Counted from the stretch's first letter, positions 46,802-58,140 are shown. The stretch: 64,000 nt of DNA from Roridomyces roridus (GCA_029378245.1 JARKIF010000013.1:186001-250000), one strand, 5' to 3'. Notes: generated from the letters alone by a model not told the origin. Numbers and translations: made by a program.

Positions 46802-48360
46802 TACTGGCAATCCACTGTACGTTGACCAATTTGATCGAGACGAACTCATTTTGTCTTATTTCGGCGACTAAAGGTCCAGTCCTCGCACTCTCTTCTTTCT
46901 CCACTCCGAACGAGCGTCGAATTACGCACAGACTGCTACTCAATGGTGCTTGCCTCCGATTTATCCGTCCTCGACTATTGGAACAATCACAGCAAGGTAA
47001 GAGACGGCCCTAACAGCACTCACAAGTTCACCACTCCAATTTTGATCAAGTCTATCATACATATGTATGAGCGTCATCATGTGCTTCAAGTGTACTGAAG
47101 ATCTGAACTGAACCTGTATAGATGGTGGTTAACCCCTGAAAGGCGGGAATGAATATGCGCAGACGAGTGGTAGTGGGTGCCCGGCTTTGGAGTCCGATTT
47201 GCCGCCGCCGAATTATGGGCCCGAGGGTTGAGTGACCTGAGTCTAGTCTTGACGCGTTGACGGCCATCGCCGTAATCGGCGGAGCCCCAGAAGTTCACAG
47301 GAATAAGTCTACTGTAATAGGGAATTTTCTTTCTAGGTGTAATTCGAAGTAAGTTGACAGCGCAAGTGCTCCAGTGGGTCTGTGCCGAATCGTGCCGAAC
47401 GATATCCGATGATGATAGTTTGTCCCAGCTTGGCCGATCACATCATTTTTGCTTTCACTCTGACTCCACCGCCAGCGCTCGCGTCTGCTTGTTCCACTTT
47501 ACGCACGCGAGCTCCACCTCAATGCCGGAGAACTGGCTCGTACAATTCCCTTATGATTGCTCCCAATCCTACCGGTTACTCACCTGGCGGGTCTACCTAC
47601 CTACACTTGACGGCCCAGGCAGCCTATCCCCTCTTGTCGCTTCAGCGCTCATCTTCATTCATCGGCGTCCACGTAGGACGATAATCTGCGATGGTCCTGA
47701 TCGACACCACCGCATGTCATGTCCACGCTCCTACTCCTGTGCCTGCGATTCCGAACTTCTCCCTGTTCTTCAGATGGCGCCGGATAGGATGGATTAAACC
47801 TCATGCCAACACAGACCAACCGGAGCCTGCCTGACCAACTCCGCCCAGACATCGAGTATATTTCCTATTTTATTTTGTATTGGCCGTTGGTGACGGATCT
47901 CCGCATATCTTTCTAGTTATTAAGATTTGCGCGGCCTCGTCAATGACGTGCCGCGCCCAAGTGTCGGCGATCTCACCCCGGCGTTCGGCGGCTCCACAAA
48001 CTGGGCAGTGGGCACCCCTGCAGGTCGAGATGACCGACGGTGTTTGCCGTTGGCGCTCATCCACCACGGGATCCGCAGCCGCACCACTGACCTGCTTCAT
48101 TCCATTAAGACAGCGCCATTCAGGATACGTAACCACGGATTGCCTCCTCTCCCTCCCTCGGTCAACTTCGGGGCGCCTGACGGAAGATCATGTGTGGGAA
48201 ATCTTTCAGCGTCCGCCGCGATCATCAGGTCCAAAAAGAGTTCGAAGCCCAGGGCCCGGTAAATTGACGTTGGATTATCTTCCGGGTTTACTTTTGATTT
48301 CCGATTGGCATACTTGGCAGGAATTTAGCTTAAAGACAGCCAAGTTTGTGAGTGAAGACA
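46802..48360. other. Intergenic with a possible short minus-strand coding piece
   Basis: On the minus strand, 47870-48136 reads an 88-residue frame containing 'CPVCGAAERRGEIADTWARH', which looks like one half of a zinc-binding motif, but no partner exon was found. Plus-strand frames at 47354-47797 have no domain. Otherwise nothing was recognised. Confidence 0.3.
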
Positions 48361-49474
48361 ATGCACAGCGTACTCTTCAACGCCATCATAGACCGTGACC
48401 CGCCCGCGGCTGGTCAGCGTGCCTCGCCGCCTTTGTTCTCGTCTCGTCCGTCGCCGGCGCTGCGTGCTGCGACTTACTGGGAGCCCGGTCGGTGAATTCT
48501 CGTTATTGTCCCTCTTGTCGACTGAAGCGCATCACATAGAGCCCGGCTACTCTCAATACAGGACCCCCTCTCTTCCTCCCCTCACTCGTTCGCCCAGCAC
48601 GCACTCGGACTCGCTGAGTCCACCAGTCGATCTCAATGGTCTGATCTCCATGTACGGTGCCGAGTCGGAGCCCGCGTCTCCCAACCCCGTCTTCGATCCC
48701 GCCTATGCCTATGACAACGAGTGGCAGCAGGCGTCGGCTGGGCATACGTACGGCACCACCACCGCGTATCAGCAGGGGCGGACCAACCACCTGAAGCACC
48801 CCGCCCCGATGTGGCACTCACCCACTTCGGACGAGTATTCGCCATGGACCCAGATGCTCCCCGAGCACCCTCACGTGCACTACCCGTCGTCGTCAACAAC
48901 TTCCTCATCCACGTCACCCTCCATGTACACCCCGACCTCTTCTTCCTCTTCCTATCTCATGAACGGGTCGACATCATCCACCCCTGCTTCGTCGTCCCTC
49001 CTTGGACGTCCGCGCGCCAACACCGTGCCCTCGGTGTTGAGCGATCCTGCCTCGACGCGTCCCAAGAAAGAGTGCTTCCACTGCCACGTTACATCCACTC
49101 CCCTCTGGCGCCGGGATCCCTCGACTCAACGCCCGCTCTGCAACGCTTGTGGGTTGTACCTCCAACAGCGTAATCGGCTTCGCCCCCAAGAGCTTATCGA
49201 CGCCGATATCGACGATGGGGAGCCCGAGGTGCCAGATGAACTATACACCGGTTCGTGTCAATTTCAGTGTAACATCATTACAGTTCTAATGAATACATAT
49301 TCAGGACCGAAGTGCAGCCATTGTGGGACGAGGCAGACGAGCGTGTGGAGGAGGAATAAGGAGGGTGCGCAGGTTTGTAACGCGTGCGGGGTGTATATGC
49401 GGTTGAGAGGCAAGGAGCGGCCGTTGTCGTTGAAGAGGAATAAGATCAAGCCCAGGTCGAAGCATCCGCGGTAG
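48361..49474 (+). CDS. Two-finger GATA-type transcription factor
   Basis: Three exons: 48361-48487, 48540-49250 and 49305-49474, 335 residues. Two GATA zinc fingers: C-x2-C-x18-C-x2-C at residues 221-246 (CFHC...CNAC, with TSTPLWRRD) and C-x2-C-x17-C-x2-C at 283-307 (CSHC...CNAC, with TSVWRRNKEG), followed by a basic tail (KRNKIKPRSKHPR). Such proteins bind GATA sites in the nucleus; which pathway (nitrogen, iron, light or development) cannot be told. The N-terminal 215 residues are Ser/Pro/Thr-rich and probably regulatory. The start at 48361 (MHSVLFNAIIDRDPP) was chosen because the longer second-exon frame has only a GTG upstream, and a GTCGGT donor with a CATAG acceptor links the two in frame. 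The last intron is 54 nt and stop-free. Confidence 0.8.
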
Positions 49475-49547
49475 GATGTTGGACTTGCAGCGCCGTGCAA
49501 ATTAGATGTTTTTGAACTTGTATGTACAGAAATATATTTTCCTATCG

Positions 49548-50050
49548 TCATAGACTTTCTGTGAGGGCGGATCGACATTGGAAATTCTGCACTTGGGTAA
49601 ACGCCACCATGGTGTTGGCGAAACGTTCGAACAGCGCCCCACTCTTCCTCAACAACTTCCAAACTCCAGGAACAGAACCACCGTCGGGCGACTCGCCTTC
49701 CTTCCCATGCGGGTGTTACAGCCCAGCGAGCTTCTCGCGCGTTCTTTTCGGAACGAATCCAAGAAATAAAATAAACGAGCGGCGGCGATGTTGCCTCCCC
49801 CGATATCCAAGAAATCCAAACATCTTCGGAACCACGGGCCTGACGGGCTTCTTAAACCCCCATTGAGCACATGGGTATACATCACCACGCTCATGTCGTC
49901 GAGTATAAATTTAAAATACTTGTTCAAGGACGACGTGCTCGGGGTTTTGGTTTCATTTGCCTGTTCGAGAACGCTATTTTCCACCCAAGGGGCCAAGGAG
50001 CGCGGATCGACGGGTGTAATCATCTGCGTATGTGTGGACGATCCACACAC
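49548..50050 (-). CDS. Possible small unknown gene, two exons
   Basis: A minus-strand frame from 50050 has coding-like composition (SLNKYFKFILDDMSVVMYTH; GPWFRRCLDFLDIGGGN). A second frame near its 3' end reads 'GVWKLLRKSGALFERFANTM' followed by 'VAFTQVQNFQC' and stops at 49548-49550. A splice between them is needed but the junction was not resolved. I do not recognise a family. It may be a fragment; confidence is low. Confidence 0.28.
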
Positions 50051-51304
50051 CGCCCCACAGGCGAGATTTGCCTGACAGAGCGGATGAGCGGGTGATTAAG
50101 TAGGAATCGCGGGACTCGTTGGCAGGCCTCAATAATATTCTCAAGAGAAGAACAAGTGAAACAAGAAAGGATGCATTTCGGCGATGCTCAGGTACTTACG
50201 CGTCGGCCAGGGAAAGAACGGTGAAAACTGCGTTCAGGGTTCCCCATTACCTTATGAAGGCTGCGGATGATTGGCCCGGAGCACCCGAACAACCGGCCGG
50301 TGACTTGTTTAAACGTTGCAGTGTCGATTTCGAAGAGTGATTGATTGGCAGGACTTCACCCGGCGTTCAAACGAAGTGCCATCTCCGGATGCATACCCAC
50401 CGGCGATCATCGCAATCCGTGCTTTGGCTTGAATGTAGAACATTTCCCATGCAGGAGTAGTCGAGCAGAAAAACGGAAGTGGAGCGCGCCTACAAGAAGC
50501 GGCGTGAAGACAATCCTAGTCGGTGAGAAAAGGTATGAAACAAGCATCTGATTCTGCCGCCGATCCACAAGTTGCTTCGGCGTAAATGACTGTCGCGGGA
50601 ACACTGGATTCGAATTCTGGAAAATCTTCCAATCCGCACATCGGACCGATATTCCATGAGGAAACGACACCGAGTTGCGTGGGTGGCCGCACCCGCCGGT
50701 TCATAATTGACATCCCAGCTTAATGTTACAGCGTTGATACCCGCTTTGGTCCATTCTACTTCACTGCATGTTTCCTAGCCACAGAGCCCTCATAGGAGCG
50801 CTCATGGTGCCAGCATGAGCCTGTCGTCCCGGCTGTGGGATCACTCGGGTACACATTTATGTATCGAATGTTTCGACAGGCGAGGTAACTATCTGGAAAA
50901 TCCCAGGTGGAAATCGGCGGTTCGGACCGATACGAGGGCCCATGGCCACATTCCAGGCCTTCACAGCGTGAATTACAGAAACAGCGGCCGCCTGTCAACG
51001 AATGAAAGAAACAAACGAAGGAAGGTAAGACTGAGACGACATCGCGTTGGCTGGTACCTGGGTCTGCGCCACGGACCTGGATCCACCTCCACCGATCACA
51101 TTCACTACCGCCACTCTGGCGCCATCATGTGGCCGAGTGCCCGCGCGCTGATCATGAAAAAGATTGGCCGCCTCCGAATCATCGCGGTGAACACCGAGCC
51201 CAAGACATCCCACACGCGATTCGGACCGTGATCCACACAGGCGTCCGGATATCATTGTCAGACTTCAGTCGTTGGCATTGCCTTGGCACCGAGTGCGGAT
51301 ACTA
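50051..51304. other. Intergenic, nothing recognised
   Basis: Short overlapping frames on both strands, no domains or repeats recognised. Confidence 0.3.
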
Positions 51305-51559
51305 CAGCCGTTTTCAAAACAGTATACGGGTTTGGAGCCTCGCTCCACGTACATTTTTGCTGACCTTTGTTTGACTGAGAGTCGAGCTTCTGCTCCACTC
51401 AACTCCACAGCTCAATTCAAGAGCTGTGCCGTGGCTAGACGGCATTTCCCTTTCCGGGCAGGCGAGTGGAGTTGAAGCAGACTCACTGGCATACAGAGGT
51501 CAACACCAACGAAGGTGGAGCACTGGATCAAAACCCGTATACAGTTTTGAAAACGACTG
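51305..51559. mobile_element. Tc1/mariner-like miniature inverted-repeat element
   Basis: The element is 255 bp and flanked by TA on both sides (51303-51304 and 51560-51561). Inward ends read CAGCCGTTTTCAAAACAGTA (left) and CAGTCGTTTTCAAAACTGTA (right), both continuing TACGGGTTT, so the inverted repeats exceed 28 nt. The TA duplication and CAG start fit Tc1/mariner-type elements. The middle also shows GGAG/CTCC complementarity, making the whole element nearly palindromic. It has no coding capacity. Confidence 0.68.
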
Positions 51560-51561
51560 TA

Positions 51562-52226
51562 TCGGCGGTTGCAATCCTGCGTAAACAACAGAGGTACAGA
51601 GGCGAGAAGTGGGGCGTTCAAATTGATTCAACGTCAAATCCATTGCGCAATTCCATGGTCAGGCGCCGGGTAGATGGTGTCTATCAAGCGTCTCCATTGA
51701 ATTTAATGTTCCGGTGGTTGCAGGCCGAGGCCCGAGGCGGCGGGTCGGAAAAGCCAGCGTTGATGGGGGACAAAATGCTCCAAGACGGTTTCGTATTTGA
51801 ACCAATTCGGCCATCGAAGCAAGGTCTGGTGGAGCCAAGCAACACATTTATTTTGGACGATCACCAATTCAAAATCAGTGATGGTATCGTCTCCAAGGCG
51901 GAGTTGTGCTTGAGCAATCAGCAACTGGACCGCCGCCGAGTCAAGTATGTAAAGAAGCCTTCATGGGTGACGGATCATGAGCATTCGAACCGCTAAAATC
52001 ACACAGATTCAACAGATTCCACAGGAATGGAGGTCACAAAGTGTAGAGACTAAGGATTTCGTACGGGGTTAGGTTCAACCTTACTTTACATCGACTGCAA
52101 CTCGGACTCGGTGAATTGGGTACCGCGTGCATGAGAAATGTTCGTACTTGCCGAGGACATTGGACGACAACGTGCTTGATTCTAGAGCACTTCTAACGTC
52201 ATTTCCGACGTTCAAACTTCCAAAAA
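51562..52226. other. Intergenic
   Basis: A plus-strand frame (to 51996) extends out of the miniature element but has no domain. Nothing else was recognised. Confidence 0.3.
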
Positions 52227-52318
52227 GGACCCAACCGCGATTCGAACGCGGGGCCACACATACAAGATCACAGAGATCCGGGGAACCCGAAGCGTGTATC
52301 ATACCTCTAGACCGGGTC
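52227..52318 (-). tRNA. tRNA-Pro(CGG)-like sequence with intron, degenerate
   Basis: Read on the minus strand: 5' GACCC pairs with 3' GGGTC; the D-arm GGTCTAGAGGTATGATA is that of eukaryotic tRNA-Pro; the anticodon stem-loop is CACGC-TTCGGGT-GTGTG with anticodon CGG, interrupted after the base 3' of the anticodon by about 25 nt, the canonical position of a tRNA intron; the T-arm is CCGCG-TTCGAAT-CGCGG; TTTTT follows as a Pol III stop. Against a functional gene: the spacer between acceptor and D-stem seems two bases short, two acceptor pairs would be G-T, and the variable loop is short. Its 5' edge overlaps the last codons of the carboxylesterase. It is a diverged tRNA or pseudogene. Confidence 0.45.
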
Positions 52319-54534
52319 GAGATTGTTGATGAAGTAGATCAGCGCGTCCCTGAGCTCTCCGAGTAAGAGACTCTGGCTGTACACGAAGGGCAAGTCGGAG
52401 CCGTGGTACTACACAGAAAAATGTCAGCAACATCACAGGCACGACCACAATTGGACACTCACCGAGCCCAGGAGGGGTGTTGCTTTGAGACGCTTGCTCA
52501 CTGGGAGAAGTGAGTTGGTACAGTTGAGTTCCGAATGAAGGACGTACGGAATGCCCATTGGTTTTGTGATATGGCACTTTGGAAAAATCGCCGTGGGGCT
52601 TCAAATACCAGATCACCCTTGACCCAACCCTCAGCGATGAACTTTTGATGAAGCAGAAGGGTGACAGAAAAATGCACCTCGTACGCAGCAATACGTTTGA
52701 ACTGCGGCGTGAGCCCATTCAGATAACTGGTGTTGAACGGCGAGCCCTCCGGGAGGGTGGAGGGATAGACCTTAAGCAGCTTGTCCAACTGCTCTTTTGT
52801 CGCGTTGGGGTACCAGAACTGCTGCACCCATCCGCGGAAGTCGTCGTCCGTGCTGTACTTCATGGGTATACGTGTGGGATTTAATGGCACACGCACATGA
52901 GGTTTGTGTTTGCGAGCGCGAACATGGTCCCTGGGCTTACATTAGTAGAGTCCGGTTCAACAGATTTTGGTTCACCTTCGTCGTCACAGTCACCTGCAAG
53001 ATACTCTATCAGTGGAGAGATATGAAGAATATACCCGTACCAGTAACGACGGGAACCTGGGCGATCACTCTGTTTTCGACGAGAGTTTGAGGATTATCAG
53101 TGAGAAAAACTCCATCCCCGCGCGGAAGCCAGATATGAGCCAAGCCCTGGATCATCAAATCCATCAAATTAAATCCAAGAGTGGATGGAGGATACTCACC
53201 GAAGAAGAAAAGGGTCCAGGAGACGCATCCTGCGCCGCCTTGATAGTCGTGTAATTCGCCTGGCGTAAGCAGGCGATCGGGTCGGTGGTGCCGTTGCATC
53301 CCGCCTTCGTCACAAATTGATTAAAGGCTGTGGGATATCAGCCCTACCCGAGCTCACAGGAACATCGCCATACCCTGCTCCGCCGACATGGAGGTCTCAT
53401 TGCCAATAGGAATCGGTGAGCCCGACTGCATAAAAGCAGCGCGGAACAAGCCCTCGGGGTTCCCGTTATTCGCAATCATATGCAGAGAAACGGATATGGC
53501 GCCGGCGGATTCACCCCAGCTTTATTCGAACGTTGAATTTATCTTCTGAGACACAGAGAAGGAGTCAAACGTACATGGTGACCTTGGTAGGATCGCCTCC
53601 AAACGCCGCAATGTATGTCTGTACCCAGCGCAACGCCAGGCGTTCTGTGGATCCTCAGCACCCCCGCCGTTGAGATAGTCTGGTGCGTAAAGCTCACGGT
53701 CCTGGAGCCCAATATTGCTGATGTTTGCCTGCTGGACCTGCGGCCCAGCCAGGAAACCCAACGCTTGCATTGTCGAAGACTAGTCAGCGACAGATAGGAA
53801 GGAGACCTATGAGGCTATGACAGCTTACCGGAAAGTCGATAGTTCATAGAAACGTAGATAACAGGTTTGTTCAAAAAAATGGAACGCTCCACGATGACCT
53901 TTCCATCGTTCTGGCTCGTGCTACCGGTTTGGAATGCACCTCCATAGATCCACTGTACAGGCAAAGTCAGTCCTCGTCGGGTGAAATAAATGAGCACGTA
54001 CGACAACAACTGGAAGGTTAGATGTCGAGGTCGCCCAGTTGGGTTTAATCACGTTGATGTAGAGGCAATCCTCTGAGTCCGGAGTGACGACTGTGTAGAC
54101 ACTATGCAAGATGGCATTCACTTCCACGCCGAGGGGGCTTGAGAAATCTAATGAGCGAGTCTACTTCTCGGGGAACGGGAGGGACGGACAAAGGGAGAAG
54201 AGTGAGATCGGGATAAACGAGAGCCTGCTGCGTACATGCGGGGCTCATGGTCGTAGCATTGAACGAGCCATTGTAGGGCTCATGCGCCACCGGAAGTCTG
54301 AAGCGTAGGTCGCCGACGCTGTGAAGGTTCTTCAGGTTGGATACAAGCGGGGAATCGGCCAACATACGGTGGAAAGGCGAATGGAATACCAAGAAAGCTT
54401 GTAGTATTGCTTGTAGTATTCGGCGCGGATCCGGTCGTCGTGCCGGTGAAGGTGCCGTTGTCCAGCTGGACAGTTGGCCGTGCTACGGCCAGGTGGCAGA
54501 GAAGGGCCAAGGCGAGAGACTTGGGGGAAGCCAT
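52307..54534 (-). CDS. Secreted type-B carboxylesterase/lipase
   Basis: Fifteen exons: 54368-54534, 54190-54318, 54002-54137, 53829-53952, 53698-53763, 53575-53644, 53374-53519, 53200-53327, 53041-53146, 52976-52993, 52897-52930, 52678-52852, 52548-52617, 52463-52500 and 52307-52408. All phases agree, giving about 502 residues. A signal peptide (MASPKSLALALLCHLAVA) precedes an alpha/beta-hydrolase of the cholinesterase/carboxylesterase-B type, which cleaves carboxylic esters outside the cell. Visible: 'PDSEDCLYINV', oxyanion block 'WIYGGAFQTGS', nucleophile elbow G-E-S-A-G (S235), acid 'GDCDDEGT' (E363) and 'YHGSDLPF' (H471). The stop at 52307-52309 (NLDPV) comes earlier than in relatives, which continue for roughly 50-60 residues; the frame ends inside the tRNA-like sequence. 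The catalytic triad is complete, but C-terminal packing may be affected. Confidence 0.82.
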
Positions 54535-55749
54535 GGGGGAGGGTCAGGTTTGCAGTCCAATCCTTTATATGCCTGGGCCAGCTTCGTAGTGAATGGCAAC
54601 AGATCGAAGAGGGGCATCGTGCTTCAAGCTCCGAGGCGGCGGACGTGGGAGAGATAGCAGATTTCCCTTTAAAGCGAAGCTGGGGAAGCGGACTCGGTGG
54701 GTTAGTCCCGCGCATAGGTCGGCGCTTGCGAAAAGAAGAGGTGTCACGCAAGGTCACAGGGCCTGATTTGGCAGCGGGCTTTGATGCACGTGTGCCGGCT
54801 TGATGCCGGCTTGATGCCGGCGGCATCAAACCTTCATGCTCTCGCTGCTCGCCTACTTGCCTCCAGATTGGATCCATCTAGACTCACTCACAGGCCATAG
54901 GTATGCGTGCCGCGGTGCCGCCTATCGGACCGAACCCAACCGCCCTCGACTGTTATCTTAGGTAACAAGGTTCCGGCACTTGAATCAGAAGACTGCGAAC
55001 ACTCGATTCGACTTGGGCTGTATTGGTTAGCTCTAGTAGCTCAGGCTGTCGCCCTTGTTGATTTCCGTATATCTCACCACCTTTATCGTAGCTAATTCTG
55101 GCTCCAGTTCCGCTCAAATATCGCTCCCGTGAGCGAACAAGTACTAAATATCCGGGAGCTTCTAGGAGCGCGGAGAAGTCGACTAGAATTTAATGAACTT
55201 GCAGTACCTAACCTCAATGAGCGTCGGGATGCGAGGGCTCGCTGAGTGGCGAGATTAGTCGAACACTCGAGTCGACCTGCCTTTCGGATTGTCCGGCTGT
55301 TCGCACCAGTGCTCTGCGGATGCCGCCAATTTTCCGTCATTCTTGGATGTCACATCGCCCCGAGGAGGATGGGCGGACTCGGAAATACAGTCAGTCGTGT
55401 GTAGGCAAGACAGGCGAGGTGTGAGTAATGCCGAGTGGGCAGTGTGGACCCGCCGGATAGTGAAGTTATGGATCTCGGTGACCTGCCATTGGGACTTCTG
55501 GACGCTTTCGACTCGAGATTTGAAATGTCATCTAAACCACGTCACATAGTCATATCTCTATAACCTGGCCAACGCAGTGAGAGAACTCGCGCGCCCGAGT
55601 CGCATCTCTCTGCCCTGGAGGTGTGTTCATTTCTTCGGAGAATGCTCTTCAGAATTTATTTATCAGATATATCTGCCAATTGAGGCGATTGCCTCCCCCT
55701 CCATTCATACCTGCCACTCGAATGACATGTAATCCGCGCTATCTCTGAA
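54535..55749. other. Intergenic with a diverged duplicate segment
   Basis: Just upstream of the esterase, three tandem GCCGGCTTGAT words occur at 54793-54823. At 55531-55638 is the segment similar to 24304-24420. Nothing else was recognised. Confidence 0.35.
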
Positions 55750-57185
55750 TCAGTCTTTCTTCCGCAATGAATGAAGAACGAAAACGCACAGTTGGATCGA
55801 ATCACGCCCCCAATTAAATTCTTCCGAACGAACTTCGTCCAGCCCCGGCAGCATCCTCTCCACCTCCTTCCAACGATCACTCCACTCCTTCTCCCGCCGA
55901 TCCCGCTCGTCGACCTCAGCTTCTTCTTCCAGATCCCAATCGTCCTTCTCCCCATGTATCCGCCGCAAGTTGCAGTAGATGCCAGAGATGTACAAAGCGA
56001 CATCGAACGCGCTGGAGATCGGAGAGTACCCTACGCCCAAGGTCGTAAGGTACTGTTGAATCAGCTGTCGTCGCGAATGGAATTCGATTGGGGGTGGGAT
56101 GACCGATGCGTCGATGGTGAGTTCGAGTTGGTGGATGTATGGACACCATTCCGCCAGCATGCGTAAACTCCCGAGCGTAACCCGAGGTCGATGCCCGTGC
56201 CAAATGGCCTTCAACTCGAGTACCTCGATGTTTGGCCAGGCCCGCGCCAGCGTCCCAAGTTCCGCGTCGTCCAGATTGTATCCACCGGACGTCATGATGG
56301 AAACGTGCGTGAGGTTCACAAAACGAGCCAGCTTGGTGAGTGTTGTGCCGTGTGTGATATGCTCATACTGATTTCCCCACTGGACGACTTCGAGGAATTG
56401 CAGTGTATCAGGCGTACAGTGCTCCGAGAGCGCACTGAATAAATCTTCGGTGAATCCCTCGTCAGGCGATTCGGTCGCCAACATGAGGCTGAATGAAACC
56501 AAGGGAGGGGTTGTCCACGTTCGGATGAATGCCGGCATGGATTCCGGGGTCGAGTGGTGAGTGAAGATGGTCATCTGAGTCAGATGGGCAAAGAGGCCCT
56601 GCCGACACAGAGACGAGGGTAAAGAAGGCAGTGTCCGCAGCGTGAGCTCTCTGAGGCTGGTGAGCCCCCCGAGGTATGTCAACGCCGCCTCATCCATGTA
56701 CCCGGTTTCCAAGGTCGAGAGATGTGTCAAGCCACGAAGGAAAGCGGAGATATGAGGATTGGCCTGAGTGCCGACATAGACCAGATCCTGGTCCAATACG
56801 ACTACTCGCAGATCCCGCTGGCGTTGGGTCAAGATGGGTAAGGAGGAAATGTGGTTCGAAGACCACTTGATTTCGACGATGCGGGGGCTGATGAAGAGAC
56901 CGAGATGAGTGGACGACAACGTCCCCGTGTCGGCAAATGACTGCAGGTTCGGGAGCAGATATTGACCGGGAATGGTCGTCTCGAGCAGAACGTCGTAGAC
57001 TTGGGAGAGATCTTCTTTCCAGGAGGAGGGGCACACGAACTCCTTCACGCGGTGAGAGTAACGTAGTACCCTGTCCCAATCCGCCGTCACAATGGGCCGA
57101 CTGAAAGTCTAGAAAAAGAGACGTAAATCCAAGGTTGAATGATTACAGAATTCCCACTCACGATGATACGGGTCGAGAAATCCAT
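55750..57185 (-). CDS. LRR-type member of the F-box family lacking its F-box
   Basis: Two exons: 57162-57185 (MDFSTRII) and 55750-57108, joined over a 53 nt intron (GTGAGT...CTAG), 460 residues. Exon 2 opens with 'TFSRPIVTADWDRVLRYSHRVKEF', the segment that follows the F-box exon in this family, then leucine-rich repeats ('LTHLSTLETGYMDEAALTYL', 'LTSLRELTLRTLPSLP', 'LAEWCPYIHQLELTID') and an acidic, charged segment near residue 390 (DDWDLEEEAEVDERDRREKE). The long F-box exon seen at 28587-28907 is absent; only an eight-residue remnant with a methionine remains. Without it the protein cannot bind Skp1 in the usual way. It may be a 5'-truncated duplicate that kept a long open frame, or a gene with another first exon farther upstream. 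Confidence 0.6.
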
Positions 57186-57713
57186 TCTTGAACCAGGGAC
57201 TTTTTCGAGTTCAAATCAACCATTATTACCGTTGATCCCGTACCTCATTTATTACTGCTCGATGCACCAATAACCAGCACTACCAATGGAGGGCATTGCC
57301 TTACGGTCCTTCGGGTAACTCTAGGACTGATCTGGCATGTTCCATTTCATTTGGGACTACCAACCGCTCGAGCAGAGATAATTATCAATTGCACGGAGAC
57401 AGGAGACAGTTGAGGGTTTCGGAGGCACTCAGGACATATGTAGGGCATGGGGAATGACATTTCCCACTGCAGAGAGAGCAGCGGAGGCAGCAATAGCACT
57501 TAGTCCAACTACGTGCAAGTTGACTAACTGTTTGATCGCCGAGCATCATCAATCAGAGCCGACTCCGATCACTCGGAGATCATCACACTGCGGAACGGTC
57601 AAGGATGTTTCAAGGCACATCTGATGATCACGTTCCGTGGATCCGAGAACCGGCTAACCGCTGAGTCATACAACCCTGGGCAAGGGTTGTGTGATCCATA
57701 AGCATGCGGAGAA
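57186..57713. other. Intergenic between F-box-less gene and retrotransposon
   Basis: No gene was recognised. An F-box exon belonging to the previous gene was sought here and not found. Confidence 0.35.
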
Positions 57714-57887
57714 TGTTACGCCGGTGATGGTAACTAGTTGGATCTTGTGGGTCCATCTTGGCTTCTACAATTGAAGGGCTGGGATTGGATGATCAAAAGA
57801 GAACAATAGGTGTTTGTGGGCACTTGTGTGTGAATTAGTATAGTCATGGTGCCATTGTTCAGTTTCCTTTTTAGTGTACCAGAAATG

Positions 57888-57894
57888 TATAAAA
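57888..57894 (+). promoter_or_regulatory. TATA box in the LTR
   Basis: TATAAAA in the context AATGTATAAAAGCAGCC, within the probable U3 region; the likely promoter of the retrotransposon RNA. Confidence 0.55.
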
Positions 57895-58024
57895 GCAGCC
57901 AGTATTCTAGCAGTAGGGCAGCGAATTTGGTACGGGCCTCGCGGCACCACTAATATCATTCATTTATTTGTTGGCTCTTTTCCTCGCCCAAGGCTTCGTC
58001 CTTGTGACCGTGCGTGCGTGATTT

Positions 58025-58140
58025 CTCGAAGGGTTCGAAGGGTACAAGTCGAAGCGTCCGAAGGGTTCGAAGCGTCGAAGCGTCCGAAGGGTTATAGGTC
58101 GAAGGGTCGAAGCATTTGAAGGGTTACAGGTCGAAGGGCT
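58025..58140 (+). repeat. Imperfect tandem TCGAAGGGT/TCGAAGCGT repeats
   Basis: About ten irregular copies of a 9-11 bp word (TCGAAGGGT, TCGAAGCGT, CCGAAGGGT) lie inside the probable LTR. The role is unknown. Confidence 0.6.

Noticed and set aside
48395..49474. GATA factor starting at 48395 without an intron
   Set aside because: The first codon there is GTG and the N-terminus is arginine-rich nonsense; a spliced start at the ATG at 48361 gives a sensible protein.
58025..58140. CRISPR-like repeat array
   Set aside because: The units are 9-11 bp, irregular and without spacers, and the genome is eukaryotic; no CRISPR array is present in the window.
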